Shown here one piece after another: positions 7,385-16,890 of a DNA stretch of 64,000 bases. The position numbers and the translations under genes are program-made. Numbering within the stretch: position 1 is the first letter of the stretch; each line of letters starts with the position of its first letter. This DNA comes from an uncultured Bacteroidales bacterium. Its GTDB lineage: Bacteria > Bacteroidota > Bacteroidia > Bacteroidales > UBA932. A model generated the notes under the pieces. It did not search any database. It saw only the letters and a list, made by a program, of their open reading frames with translations, and was not told the origin of the DNA. The stretch spans positions 1 to 64,000 of the forward strand of contig CALUTW010000011.1 of assembly GCA_944323805.1 (NCBI GenBank), in the 5' to 3' direction.

Positions 7385-9313
7385 CTATAAGGACGACAGG
7401 TTCATCTCATTGACAATATTCTTCCCTTCAGGGGTATATGCAAAACTCATCCTGTCCGCGTATGCCTTCTCGACCTTGCCGCGCACAATCTTCATGGTGC
7501 TGTTGACCATATGGTTCTGTTCAGTGAACGGCTCCGGAAGCACGCAGACCGCAGCCGGAAGCCACCTTTCAGGGAACTGCCCGTAGTTCGCTCCGCCCTT
7601 GCGGTATGAATTTACCTCGTCCTGAATCTTTTCGAGCATCTTTTCCTTTGCCTCGGCGGACGCCGGGTCAATGGCCGGGAATGTCTCCTTGACATAGGTC
7701 CTCAACGCATCCTTGTTCGGCACCAGCAGGGCAATCGTATACGGGTCCTGGCTGTTATGGAGCACTATCTGGTCGATATATCTGGAGTTCTCCACCATCG
7801 ATTCCTCGATTCCCTCCGGGCTGTATTTCTCCCCGTCCGCACTTATCAGAAGCGACTTGAACCGGCCTACGACATACAGGAAATCCTTGTCGCGCATATA
7901 GCCCATGTCCCCGGTATGCAGCCACCCGTCCACAACGGTCTCTGCCGTGGCCTTGGGATTCTTCCAGTAGCCGGCCATGACATTCTCCCCTCTTATGACA
8001 ATCTCCCCTTTCTCTCCGTACGGAAGGGCGTTGCCGTCCGAGTCGCAAATCTTTATGTCCATCGGTTTTACCACACAGCCTGACGAGCCGAGTATATGTC
8101 TTGCGGGAGCATTCGCCGAAATGATAGGGGTTGCCTCAGAAAGGCCGTATCCCTGGTACATAGGTATCCCTATGGCATAGTAGTAGCGCTGCAGGTCGAT
8201 GTCCAGCAGGGCTCCTCCTCCCACAAAGAACTTCATCTGCCCGCCGAGGGCCTGACGGACGCTCTTGAATATCAGCCTGTCGAACAGGGCCAGCAGAGGC
8301 TTCTTCCACAGCTGGGCAATGCCTCCCTTATTGTAGCCCTCCCTGTTGTATGATATCGCCATATTCAGGGCGAAATGATAGAGCTTCTCAACTTTAGGCC
8401 CCTTGGCCTTGACTCCGGCCTCGATATTCTTCTTGAAATTCTTCGCAAGGGCCGGAACGCTCAGCATTACCGTCGGCTTAAGCTCCTGTATGCTCATCGG
8501 GATATTCCGCAGGGCCTCCATCGGAGTCCTTCCTGCCGGCACTGTACCAATGGAGGCGCCATACGACATCATGGTGTAGAAGCCTGCCACATGTGCGAAG
8601 CAATGGTCAAGAGGCAGGATGATAAGCATCCTGTCCTGAGGGGTCACGCCGATTACCGACTGCGCCTGCTCCACATTGGCGGTGTAGTTCCTGTGGGTCA
8701 GAAGGATACCTTTCGGGTCGGCAGTAGTGCCCGATGTGTAGCTGATGTTGGCATAGTCGTCCGGACCGATTGATTCATATCTCTGCCTGAACATATCCCC
8801 ATGGTCCCTGAGGAACGCATCGCCCGCCTTGCGGACTTCGGATACGGGTATCTCCTTCTCCCCGTATTCCGGAAGGTCGTCCAGGACAATCACTTTCTCG
8901 ACAAGCGGCAGCTCCGGCAATATCTTGCGTATCTTCGGGAGCTGCTGGGCAGATACCATCACATATTTCGAATCCGAGTGCCTGATCCTGAATACCAGGT
9001 CATTGCTCTCCTCGAGCTTTACAGACAGGGGGACATTCACAGCTCCGGCATACAGGATACCGAGCTCCCCGAGCACCCACAGGTTGCGGCCTTCAGAAAG
9101 CAGGGATACCTTCTCCCCCTTCTGCACTCCGAGAGACATGAGTCCTGCAGCTATGCGGCAGGCTTCGTCTCTTGTCTGCCTGAATGTCGTCGATGTCCAC
9201 TCCTTGCCTTTTTTCTCCCAGAGGAACGTATTGTCCCGGTAAAGGCCGACATATTTCTCCACAAACTGGATAATGGTAAGGCGCGGGGCCTCCGATGCAT
9301 TGGATGGTGTCAT
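7385..9313 (-). CDS. AMP-dependent long-chain fatty acid-CoA ligase
   Basis: 642 residues, adenylate-forming superfamily. The P-loop-like A3 motif YTSGTTADPKG starts at residue 192. Other family motifs are YGLSEATPIISAN, the A7/A8 region GWLHTGDMGYMRDKDFLYVVGRFKSLLISADGEKYSPE, and the long C-terminal part with GGANYGQFPERWLP. The reaction is fatty acid + ATP + CoA to acyl-CoA + AMP + PPi, feeding phospholipid synthesis or fatty acid salvage at the inner face of the membrane. Genes on both sides have the same orientation with gaps of 27 and 42 bp, so it is probably part of an operon with dNK and nitroreductase genes. Exact chain-length preference is not visible. Confidence 0.9.
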   Translation of the reverse strand: MTPSNASEAPRLTIIQFVEKYVGLYRDNTFLWEKKGKEWTSTTFRQTRDEACRIAAGLMSLGVQKGEKVSLLSEGRNLWVLGELGILYAGAVNVPLSVKLEESNDLVFRIRHSDSKYVMVSAQQLPKIRKILPELPLVEKVIVLDDLPEYGEKEIPVSEVRKAGDAFLRDHGDMFRQRYESIGPDDYANISYTSGTTADPKGILLTHRNYTANVEQAQSVIGVTPQDRMLIILPLDHCFAHVAGFYTMMSYGASIGTVPAGRTPMEALRNIPMSIQELKPTVMLSVPALAKNFKKNIEAGVKAKGPKVEKLYHFALNMAISYNREGYNKGGIAQLWKKPLLALFDRLIFKSVRQALGGQMKFFVGGGALLDIDLQRYYYAIGIPMYQGYGLSEATPIISANAPARHILGSSGCVVKPMDIKICDSDGNALPYGEKGEIVIRGENVMAGYWKNPKATAETVVDGWLHTGDMGYMRDKDFLYVVGRFKSLLISADGEKYSPEGIEESMVENSRYIDQIVLHNSQDPYTIALLVPNKDALRTYVKETFPAIDPASAEAKEKMLEKIQDEVNSYRKGGANYGQFPERWLPAAVCVLPEPFTEQNHMVNSTMKIVRGKVEKAYADRMSFAYTPEGKNIVNEMNLSSL

Positions 9314-9355
9314 AGTATTGTCTTTTCGGTCTCCGGAAATCCCGGAAAACCTGTT

Positions 9356-9982
9356 TTATTCCTGCTCCGCCGGGAAGAGCCCGAACAGCTGGGCGTCAAT
9401 CCTGTCGGTTATCTCCTGAAAGTCTTCCGGCCTGTTCTCGAACTTGATCTTGTCGACATCCAGGACCAGCAGCCTGTGCTCATAGCTGGAAATCCACGCT
9501 TCGTAACGCTCGTTCAATCCCGTAAGGTAGTCGATGCGGATGCTCTTTTCATATTCCCTTCCGCGCTTCTGGATCTGACTGACGAGATTGGGGATGGAGG
9601 AACGCAGATAGATGAGCAGGTCGGGAGGATTGACAAGCGACATCATCAGGTCGAACAGGTCGGAATAGTTCTCGAAGTCCCGTGTACTCATCAGCCCCAT
9701 CGCATGGAGATTCGGGGCGAATATCCGTGCATCCTCATAGATTGTCCTGTCCTGGATGATGACATCGTCCGACTTGGATATCTCGACAACGTCCTTGAAC
9801 CTCTTGTTGAGGAAATAGATCTGGAGATTGAAGGACCACCTCTCCATATCCTCATAGAAATCCGCCAGATACGGATTGTAGTCCACTGACTCGAACTTCG
9901 GTGTCCACCTGTAATGTGCCGCAAGCATCTTTGTGAGAGTGGTCTTGCCGCTTCCTATATTACCTGCTACTGCTATATGCAT
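9356..9982 (-). CDS. Deoxynucleoside kinase
   Basis: 208 residues. The P-loop AGNIGSGKT is at the N-terminus (residues 6-14). The dNK-family motif DRTIYEDARIFA supplies the catalytic/substrate Glu-Asp and Arg residues, and the lid region is SQIQKRGREYEKSIRIDYL. It phosphorylates a deoxynucleoside (deoxyadenosine/deoxyguanosine-type kinases look like this) in nucleotide salvage; specificity cannot be read off. First gene of the minus-strand group running to the M3 peptidase. A nucleoside kinase (15065) and a nucleoside symporter (39719) elsewhere in the window point to active nucleoside salvage. Confidence 0.88.
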   Translation of the reverse strand: MHIAVAGNIGSGKTTLTKMLAAHYRWTPKFESVDYNPYLADFYEDMERWSFNLQIYFLNKRFKDVVEISKSDDVIIQDRTIYEDARIFAPNLHAMGLMSTRDFENYSDLFDLMMSLVNPPDLLIYLRSSIPNLVSQIQKRGREYEKSIRIDYLTGLNERYEAWISSYEHRLLVLDVDKIKFENRPEDFQEITDRIDAQLFGLFPAEQE

Positions 9983-10082
9983 GACTGTCTGATATTTGTA
10001 TTGTCATATAATCGTCATCTCCGGAAAGTCAGTGACCATGGAGACGGTATCTCCCCTGATGCATGCCGGGGGCACAATCATA

Positions 10083-10090
10083 CAAAAGTA
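10083..10090 (-). promoter_or_regulatory. Possible -7 box for the deoxynucleoside kinase operon
   Basis: Minus-strand TACTTTTG fits TAnnTTTG and would give a leader of about 95 nt. No good TTG box is seen at the usual distance, so support is weak. Confidence 0.35.
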
Positions 10091-10124
10091 CAAAAAACCT
10101 GATGATTGGAAACTATTATTGTCG

Positions 10125-10132
10125 TATTTTTG
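10125..10132 (+). promoter_or_regulatory. -7 promoter box for the acyltransferase gene; decides its start
   Basis: TATTTTTG fits the Bacteroidota -7 consensus, with TTGG at 10106-10109 upstream at a short spacing. The open frame extends upstream to an ATG at 10106, but that ATG lies upstream of this box, so the first usable start is ATG 10190. Confidence 0.5.
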
Positions 10133-10189
10133 CAGACGGTGCATCCGCCGGGACACATACAGGGGACAGGACACATAGAGAAAACAGAG

Positions 10190-11335
10190 ATGCAGGAAAA
10201 CAATTCCGCCGTATTCACGGATTCAAAGCCGCATTATGAGCTGCTCGACGGACTCAGGGGCGTGGCGGCACTGATGGTAATGTTCTTCCATATAGGGGAG
10301 GGCTTCGCCACGAGCCCGGTTGACCAGCATGTCAACCACGGACATCTTGCCGTAGACTTCTTTTTCATACTTTCAGGCTTCGTCATCGGATATGCCTATG
10401 ACGACAGATGGAAGACCACACTGACCACAAGGGGCTTCTTCAGGCGCAGGCTCATCAGGCTGCACCCGATGGTCATAATGGGGGCAGTGCTTGGAACCGT
10501 GGCATACTGCATCCAGGGCTGCGTACAGTGGGACGGAACCCATGTCCCGGCGACCATGGTCCTCCTTGCGTTCCTGCTCAATCTGCTTCTTCTGCCTGTG
10601 GTGCCGGGGACAGGGGCTGACGTGAGGGGCAATAACGAGATGTTCCCACTCAACGGACCGACCTGGTCGCTTTTCTTCGAATATATCGGGAACATCCTCT
10701 ATGCGCTCTTCATACGGAGGCTGTCCACATTCTGGCTGTCCGTGCTCGTGGCTGCTGCAGGGCTCGGCCTTGGTGCATTCGCCATCGGGAACCTCTCCGG
10801 ATACGGGCATCTCGGTGTCGGATGGTCGATGACCGGCTGGAATCTGCCGGGAGGGCTCCTGAGGCTGATGTTCTCTTTCTCGGCAGGACTGCTGATGTCC
10901 CGCATATTCAGGCCCGTCAAGGTCAAGGGGGCATTCTGGCTATGCAGCGCAATCGTGGCAGTACTGCTCGCCCTCCCGCACATCGGAGGCATGGAGCATC
11001 CGTGGATGAACGGACTGTATGAAGCCGCATGCGCCATCCTCATATTCCCGGCCCTCGTCTGGCTCGGGGCATCGGGAAAGACGACCGACAGGACGACATC
11101 CGCGATATGCAGGTTCCTCGGGGACATATCATATCCAGTCTATGTGGTCCATTACCCTTTAATGTATCTGTTCTACGCATGGCTGTGGAGCGGGGAAGAG
11201 ACAATCCCGTTCAGCCAGGCATGGCCGGTGGCCGCAGGAGTCATCATACTGAGCGTTGTCCTCGCATGGGCATGCATGAGATTCTATGATGTACCTGTGC
11301 GCAGATGGCTCAGCAGACGTTTCCCGGGGAAATGA
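10190..11335 (+). CDS. Membrane-bound acyltransferase, family 3
   Basis: 381 residues from ATG 10190. The opening YELLDGLRGVAALMVMFFH contains the family's conserved Arg and catalytic His near the end of the first membrane helix. About ten hydrophobic helices follow, with FFFILSGFVIGYAY (second helix) and RRRLIRLHP (the conserved basic loop). The end has DISYPVYVVHYPLMYLFYAW, another family signature. These enzymes move acetyl, succinyl or other acyl groups onto sugars of envelope polymers or exopolysaccharides in the inner membrane; the acceptor here is unknown. No glycan-synthesis genes flank it. A start at 10106 would add residues that overlap the promoter, so it was not used. Confidence 0.88.
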   Translation: MQENNSAVFTDSKPHYELLDGLRGVAALMVMFFHIGEGFATSPVDQHVNHGHLAVDFFFILSGFVIGYAYDDRWKTTLTTRGFFRRRLIRLHPMVIMGAVLGTVAYCIQGCVQWDGTHVPATMVLLAFLLNLLLLPVVPGTGADVRGNNEMFPLNGPTWSLFFEYIGNILYALFIRRLSTFWLSVLVAAAGLGLGAFAIGNLSGYGHLGVGWSMTGWNLPGGLLRLMFSFSAGLLMSRIFRPVKVKGAFWLCSAIVAVLLALPHIGGMEHPWMNGLYEAACAILIFPALVWLGASGKTTDRTTSAICRFLGDISYPVYVVHYPLMYLFYAWLWSGEETIPFSQAWPVAAGVIILSVVLAWACMRFYDVPVRRWLSRRFPGK

Positions 11336-11405
11336 CAGCCGGCTTCCGCAGGCCCTCAGCAGGCCAAAAAGAGTCCGATTTATTCCGTTTTCCTGCGATT
11401 TTCAT

Positions 11406-11413
11406 TATTTTTG
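11406..11413 (+). promoter_or_regulatory. -7 promoter box for the MBL hydrolase-uvrA-kinase run
   Basis: TATTTTTG, 33 nt before ATG 11447, fits the TAnnTTTG consensus. The three genes that follow are all plus-strand with gaps of 59 and 10 bp, consistent with one transcript. No clear TTG box is seen upstream. Confidence 0.5.
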
Positions 11414-11446
11414 TCTGGTTGCAACAAATGAGAAACACTTTCCGAG

Positions 11447-12124
11447 ATGCTCCAGATAAAGAATTTCTATTTCAATCCGCTGCACGAATGCTGCAGTGTG
11501 GCATGGGATGAATCCGGCGAATGCGTAGTCATAGACCCGGGGTTCTATACTCCCGAAGAGAGGGATGAACTTATGAATTTCATAAAGGCCAAAGGCCTCA
11601 GACCGGTAAAGATACTGCTTACGCACGCCCATTTCGACCACGTGTTCGGGCTGAAGGAATGCGCCGGGATGCTGAAATGTCCGGTATACATGGACCCGGC
11701 CGACCGCGGGACCCTTGAAAATGCCGGCTATTTCTGTACGATGTTCGGATTCAATACCCCGCAGACCGATGTCAGGACGGAAGACATCCATGACGGGGAC
11801 AGGATAAGGTTCGGCAACACGGAATTCGAGGTGCTCTCCACACCGGGACACACACCGGGAGGGGTCTGCTTCTATGATGCGGCTGACAAGGTCCTTTTCA
11901 GCGGAGACACACTGTTTGCCGGCAGCATAGGCAGGACGGACCACCCGGGAGGGGACTATGACAGGCTCATGGAGGGCATCTTCAGCAAGCTGATGGTCCT
12001 TGACGGGGACGTGGATGTGATTCCGGGGCACGGGCCGCACACCACTGTCTCGGATGAACGCACCAGGAATCCGTTCCTGCAGCCGTTCAACGAGCCATAT
12101 ACGGACGAGGAGAGCAACAGCTGA
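11447..12124 (+). CDS. MBL-fold metallo-hydrolase (glyoxalase II-like)
   Basis: 225 residues. The metal-binding motif THAHFDH is at 59-65 (His60, His62, Asp64, His65). It is followed by STPGHTPGG (third-His region), LFSGDTLFAGSIGRTD (bridging Asp) and VIPGHGPHT (last His), the standard set of binuclear metal ligands. The length fits the small hydroxyacylglutathione-hydrolase-like group. Bacteroidota usually lack glutathione, so the substrate is probably another thioester or a persulfide-related compound; this is inference. Predicted cytoplasmic, with no signal peptide. Confidence 0.88.
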   Translation: MLQIKNFYFNPLHECCSVAWDESGECVVIDPGFYTPEERDELMNFIKAKGLRPVKILLTHAHFDHVFGLKECAGMLKCPVYMDPADRGTLENAGYFCTMFGFNTPQTDVRTEDIHDGDRIRFGNTEFEVLSTPGHTPGGVCFYDAADKVLFSGDTLFAGSIGRTDHPGGDYDRLMEGIFSKLMVLDGDVDVIPGHGPHTTVSDERTRNPFLQPFNEPYTDEESNS

Positions 12125-12183
12125 CCTTTACCGGAGACCGGTACGGCAATCAAACCGGTACAGGACAATAAAGCCTATTCAGA

Positions 12184-15054
12184 ATGGACGAGAAAAAGGA
12201 ATACATAGACATTACAGGAGCAAAGGTCCACAATCTCCGGAACGTGTCGCTTTCCATCCCGAGGAATGAATTCGTGGTAATTACAGGCCTGAGCGGAAGC
12301 GGCAAGTCCTCTCTGGCCTTCGACACCATCTATGCGGAAGGGCAGCGCAGATACATGGACACCCTGTCTGCCTATGCCAAGCAATTCATGGGGATACTGG
12401 AAAAGCCTGATGTCGAGAGCATAACCGGACTGAGCCCGATAATAGCCATAGAGCAGAAGACAACGGGGAACAACCCGAGGTCAACCGTGGGGACAATCAC
12501 CGAAATCTACGATTTCCTCAGGCTTCTTTACGCAAAGGCATCCACGGCCTATTCCCCGGCTACCGGGAAGCCTATGGTACGGTACACCGACGAGCAGATA
12601 GTATCCCTCATCATGGACAATTACCGCGACAGGAAATGCCTGTTGCTTGCCCCGCTCGTCAAAGGCCGCAAGGGACATTACAAGGAACTGTTCGACCAGC
12701 TCCGCAAGAGAGGATATACCCAGGTGCGCATCGACTCCGAGATAAGGGAACTCGCGGAGGTTACAGCCCTTGACAGATACAAGGCACATTTCATCGAACT
12801 TGTAGTCGACAAGCTGAAGCCTTCCGCCGGGGACGGGAAGCGCATCAAGGATTCCGTCTACACTGCCCTCAATCTCGGAAAAGGCTCGCTTGCCGTACTG
12901 GACATGGAGACCGGAGAGCTGCAGCATTATTCCAAGCACCTCGTCTGTCCCGACACCGGGCTGTCCCTCGCCGAGCCCGCCCCGCATTCGTTTTCATTCA
13001 ATTCCCCTCAGGGCTACTGTCCGCATTGCAAGGGGCTGGGAATGATTGTGGACGTAAATATAGACAGCATCATCCCCGACCGTTCGGTATCCATCGCCGA
13101 CGGCGGCATCCTCCCTCTCGGGAAAATCCGGCAGACCAGGAAATTCGACATAGTACGGTCCATCGCAAGGAAGTACGGGTTCTCCCTGTATGACCCCATT
13201 GAGGAAATCGCGGACGACATCATTTCCCTGCTGGTATTCGGCTCCGATGAACTTTTCCGCGTAGGGGAAGGGACATCCTCCGAGATGGTGTCGTATCCCG
13301 GGATTGTCGATGACATTTCCGAGAAGATTGTCTGCCCGGTCTGCAACGGCACCCGCCTCAACAAGGAGACGACATATTTCAGGATTGACGGGAAATGCAT
13401 CCATGAGGTTTCAGCCATGGAGATTTCGGAGCTCAGGAAATGGCTCGACTCGCTCGACGGGAAACTCAATGACAGGGAAAGGCTCATTGCCCGGGACATA
13501 CTGAAGGAGCTCAGGGAACGCGTGACGTTCCTGCTGGATGTCGGTCTGGAATATCTTTCGCTCGACAGGGCCACCTCATCCCTGTCAGGAGGGGAAAGCC
13601 AGCGGATACGGCTTGCGACCCAGATCGGGTCCAGACTCGTGAACGTGCTCTATATCCTCGACGAGCCGAGTATCGGGCTGCATCAGCGGGACAACCGCAA
13701 GCTTATCGCCTCCCTGAAGAATCTGCGTGACGAGGGAAATTCGGTCATGGTGGTTGAACACGATGCCGAGACAATGCTTTCGGCGGACTGGATAGTCGAT
13801 GTCGGGCCGGGTGCAGGAGAGAACGGAGGGGAAATCTGCCTGAGTGCTCCTGCCGATGTGCTGCTCAACAGGATAAACAGCCGTATTGAAGGCCAGTCAG
13901 GCAAAGACTGCATACCAATGCTGGATGACGACCTGAAGAAGCACTGCATCATCAGGGAGTCCATCACAATGGATTATCTGACCGGGAAGAGAAAGATAGA
14001 GATTCCTGCAGTAAGAAGGACCGGCAACGGACTTACATTAGGCCTCAGAGGTGCGAGAGGCAACAACCTCAAGGATGTGGACATAGATTTCCCTCTCGGC
14101 ATCCTCATCGGCATAAGCGGAGTCAGCGGAAGCGGCAAGTCGTCCCTTGTCAACGAGACGCTGATGCCTATACTCAAGAACAGGTTCTACAATGCGAGGA
14201 TGCAGCCCCTGCCATACTCGGAGATTGTCGGGATAGAGAATGTCGACAAGCTTATCGAGATTGACCAGAGCCCTATCGGAAGGACTCCACGGAGCAATCC
14301 CGCCACGTTTACAGGTGTATTCAATGACATCCGCAACCTTTTCGAGTCGACACCCGATGCAAAGGTCAGAGGATTCAAGGCCGGCAGGTTCTCGTTCAAT
14401 GTCCCGGGGGGACGCTGCGAGGAGTGCAAGGGCGCCGGAATCAAGGTAATAGAGATGAATTTCCTGCCTTCGGTAAATGTCGTATGCAAGGAATGCCGGG
14501 GCCGGAGATACAAGGAAGATACACTTGCCGTAAAATACAAGGGCAAGAATATCAACGATGTACTGGAGATGCCGATAAGCGAGGCATATGAGTTTTTCGG
14601 CAACATACCATCCATAAGCCAGAAACTCAAGGCCCTGAACGATGTGGGACTTGGATATGTGAAGCTCGGGCAGTCGGCAGTGACGCTTTCCGGCGGGGAA
14701 AGCCAGAGGATGAAGCTGGCGGCGGAGCTGTCAAGGAAAAGCACCGGGAACACGTTATACATCCTCGACGAGCCGACTACCGGACTCCATTTCGAGGACA
14801 TAAAGATTCTCCTCGGAGTATTGCAGCAGCTTGTAGACCAAGGAAATACGGTAATAATAATAGAACACAACCTGGATGTGCTCAAATCGGTCGACTATAT
14901 TTTCGACATGGGACCGGAAGGGGGCAAGAGAGGCGGCACCATTGTCGCCAGTGGCACTCCCGAACAGCTGGCGGAAAACCCGGCATCTGTTACCGGCCCG
15001 TTCCTGAAGGAGATATTCGACACGGAAAGGCATGTCCGGCCATATTCTGAATAA
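12184..15054 (+). CDS. uvrA: Excinuclease ABC subunit A
   Basis: 956 residues, usual UvrA length. Two ABC ATPase halves: Walker A GLSGSGKSS at 35-43 and GISGVSGSGKS at 643-653, each followed by an LSGGESQR(I/M) signature and an ILDEP Walker B. Zinc modules: YCPHCKGLG ... CPVCNGTR in the first half and RCEECKGAG ... CKECRGRR in the second. The first Cys pair of the upstream zinc motif is altered (VCPDTG where E. coli has CPxCG). UvrA finds bulky DNA damage with UvrB and starts nucleotide excision repair. Start codon ATG 12184 lies 59 bp after the MBL gene. Function is clear; the altered Cys pair may just be the Bacteroidota form. Confidence 0.95.
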   Translation: MDEKKEYIDITGAKVHNLRNVSLSIPRNEFVVITGLSGSGKSSLAFDTIYAEGQRRYMDTLSAYAKQFMGILEKPDVESITGLSPIIAIEQKTTGNNPRSTVGTITEIYDFLRLLYAKASTAYSPATGKPMVRYTDEQIVSLIMDNYRDRKCLLLAPLVKGRKGHYKELFDQLRKRGYTQVRIDSEIRELAEVTALDRYKAHFIELVVDKLKPSAGDGKRIKDSVYTALNLGKGSLAVLDMETGELQHYSKHLVCPDTGLSLAEPAPHSFSFNSPQGYCPHCKGLGMIVDVNIDSIIPDRSVSIADGGILPLGKIRQTRKFDIVRSIARKYGFSLYDPIEEIADDIISLLVFGSDELFRVGEGTSSEMVSYPGIVDDISEKIVCPVCNGTRLNKETTYFRIDGKCIHEVSAMEISELRKWLDSLDGKLNDRERLIARDILKELRERVTFLLDVGLEYLSLDRATSSLSGGESQRIRLATQIGSRLVNVLYILDEPSIGLHQRDNRKLIASLKNLRDEGNSVMVVEHDAETMLSADWIVDVGPGAGENGGEICLSAPADVLLNRINSRIEGQSGKDCIPMLDDDLKKHCIIRESITMDYLTGKRKIEIPAVRRTGNGLTLGLRGARGNNLKDVDIDFPLGILIGISGVSGSGKSSLVNETLMPILKNRFYNARMQPLPYSEIVGIENVDKLIEIDQSPIGRTPRSNPATFTGVFNDIRNLFESTPDAKVRGFKAGRFSFNVPGGRCEECKGAGIKVIEMNFLPSVNVVCKECRGRRYKEDTLAVKYKGKNINDVLEMPISEAYEFFGNIPSISQKLKALNDVGLGYVKLGQSAVTLSGGESQRMKLAAELSRKSTGNTLYILDEPTTGLHFEDIKILLGVLQQLVDQGNTVIIIEHNLDVLKSVDYIFDMGPEGGKRGGTIVASGTPEQLAENPASVTGPFLKEIFDTERHVRPYSE

Positions 15055-15064
15055 GGACTACGCA

Positions 15065-16780
15065 ATGGAAGACTTGAAGATATTCTGTGAAAACGACGGG
15101 CAATACCATAATGTCCGTCTCGGGACTCCCCTGTCTGAACTGTCGGAGCAGATATGCAGCACGGTATTCGACGAGAAGACCGGGACAGAGCTCCCCGTGC
15201 TTGCCGCACTTGTGGACCACCAGCTGAAGGAACTGGAGTTCAAGGCCGTGGTCTCCCACCAGGTGGAGTTCATCGGATACAGCCACCCGGACGGACGCAG
15301 GACATATGTCCGCTCCCTGTGCTTCGTGCTCCAGAATGCGGTACGGGAACTGTACCCCGGAAAAGTCCTCGCCATAGAATATTCCCTTCCGAGCGGGCTT
15401 TACTGCGAAATACGCAGCCCAAAGGCGATGGAGGACGGCCATCCTGATGTCTGCTACGTCACGGACAATGAGATAGAGGTCCTCAAGTCCAGGATGCAGG
15501 AACTGATCGATGCGGACCTTCCGTTCCACAAGTACAAGATGAATTTCGATGAGGCAGGCAGGATATTCATGGACAACGGCCAGCCGGACAAGGCGGAGCT
15601 CCTCAAGTCAATCGGCAAGTTCACTTACAGCATATATACCTTGGACGGGCAGAAAGACACATTCTACGGGCCGCTTGCCCCGTCTACAGGATATCTGAAA
15701 GTGTTCGACCTAATAGGGTTCAGCAACGGCTTCTGCCTGCAGTATCCTGCAGAGGGCAATGTAAGCAGGATAATGCCGATGAAACGCCAGTCCAAGATTG
15801 CGGCAACCCTTAAGGAATATTCGGACTGGTGCTCGATAATGGGGGTCAGGGGTGCCGGCATCCTGAACAAGACCATCTCGGAAGGCCGGGCCGTACAGCT
15901 CATAAACATAGCCGAAGCCCTGCATGAAAGGAAATATGCCGATATCGCGGACCAGATCTATGCAAGACGCGACAAGATAAAGATAGTATTCATCGCAGGC
16001 CCGTCCAGCAGCGGCAAGACCTCCTCTTCAAAACGGCTTGCAATCCAGTGCAAGGTCCTCGGGATGAATCCGAAAGTCATCGAGCTCGACAATTATTTCG
16101 TGGACAGGGAAAAGACCCCGAAGGACGAGAACGGGGAATACGACTTCGAGGCTCTCGGGGCGATGGACCTCGATTTCCTCAGCAGCCAGCTCAACGCCCT
16201 GCTGTCCGGAGAAAGGGTGGAGCTCCCGAGATTCAATTTCAAGGAGGGGAAAAGGCAGTTCGACGGAGAGTTTATGCAGCTTGCCGAGAACGACATACTG
16301 ATAATGGAGGGTATACATGCCCTTAACCCTGCCATGACCCCGGCAGTGGATAATTCCAGGATATTCAGGGTGTACGTGTCGGCTCTGACATCGCTTGCCC
16401 TCGATGAGAACAACAACATATCCACATCGGACAACAGGCTGTTGCGCAGGATGATACGGGACAACCGCACCAGAGGGATATCCCCTGAAGGTACAATAAT
16501 GAGGTGGCACAGTGTCAGGCGAGGCGAAAACAGGAACATCTTCCCGTTCCAGGAGAATGCCGATGCCGTATTCAACTCGGCGATGATATTCGAGCTCCCT
16601 ATGCTCAAGTATTACGCCGAGCCGCTGCTGCGCCGCATCCCGCCGCACTCCCCCGCCTACACCGAGGCTATCAGGCTGCTGAAATTCCTCGAATATGTCG
16701 TGCCGCTCTCCCCTGACGAGATTGCCGCCATACCTCCGACATCCATCATGAGGGAATTCATCGGCGGCCAGTCCCTGTAG
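15065..16780 (+). CDS. Nucleoside kinase with ThrRS-like TGS/SAD N-terminus (uridine kinase family)
   Basis: 571 residues. The first about 110 form a TGS-like domain. A threonyl-tRNA-synthetase-like second domain follows (HKYKMNFDEAGRIFMDNGQ and similar to about residue 290), then a P-loop kinase domain with GPSSSGKT at 312-319 and the uridine kinase/phosphoribulokinase features ELDNYFVDREKTP and ILIMEGIHALNP. This three-part architecture is widespread in Bacteroidota and Firmicutes and annotated as nucleoside or uridine kinase; the role of the synthetase-like part is unknown. An in-frame ATG at 15032 would overlap the end of uvrA by 23 bp, so ATG 15065 (MEDLKIF), 10 bp after the uvrA stop, is preferred. 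Confidence 0.88.
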   Translation: MEDLKIFCENDGQYHNVRLGTPLSELSEQICSTVFDEKTGTELPVLAALVDHQLKELEFKAVVSHQVEFIGYSHPDGRRTYVRSLCFVLQNAVRELYPGKVLAIEYSLPSGLYCEIRSPKAMEDGHPDVCYVTDNEIEVLKSRMQELIDADLPFHKYKMNFDEAGRIFMDNGQPDKAELLKSIGKFTYSIYTLDGQKDTFYGPLAPSTGYLKVFDLIGFSNGFCLQYPAEGNVSRIMPMKRQSKIAATLKEYSDWCSIMGVRGAGILNKTISEGRAVQLINIAEALHERKYADIADQIYARRDKIKIVFIAGPSSSGKTSSSKRLAIQCKVLGMNPKVIELDNYFVDREKTPKDENGEYDFEALGAMDLDFLSSQLNALLSGERVELPRFNFKEGKRQFDGEFMQLAENDILIMEGIHALNPAMTPAVDNSRIFRVYVSALTSLALDENNNISTSDNRLLRRMIRDNRTRGISPEGTIMRWHSVRRGENRNIFPFQENADAVFNSAMIFELPMLKYYAEPLLRRIPPHSPAYTEAIRLLKFLEYVVPLSPDEIAAIPPTSIMREFIGGQSL

Positions 16781-16890
16781 GATTCGGGGACTTTCGGGTA
16801 TTTCCTCGGGACCGTCTGGACAAAGCTTCCTGACAACGCCACTGCAGAATAGTAAATGTAGATTTTTTTTGCATTTGCAAACAAATGGAA

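Noticed and set aside
8801-9889. 362-codon plus-strand frame over the acyl-CoA ligase and kinase genes
   Set aside because: Antisense to two real genes, and it spans their junction with no sign of its own protein motifs.
10106-10189. Upstream extension of the acyltransferase frame to ATG 10106
   Set aside because: A -7 promoter box lies downstream of this ATG, and the added residues lack similarity to the family. ATG 10190 was used instead.
12125-12183. Direct repeat CCGGTAC before uvrA as a possible damage-response operator
   Set aside because: The repeats are short (7-8 bp), and nothing resembles a known SOS box of this phylum; too weak to report.
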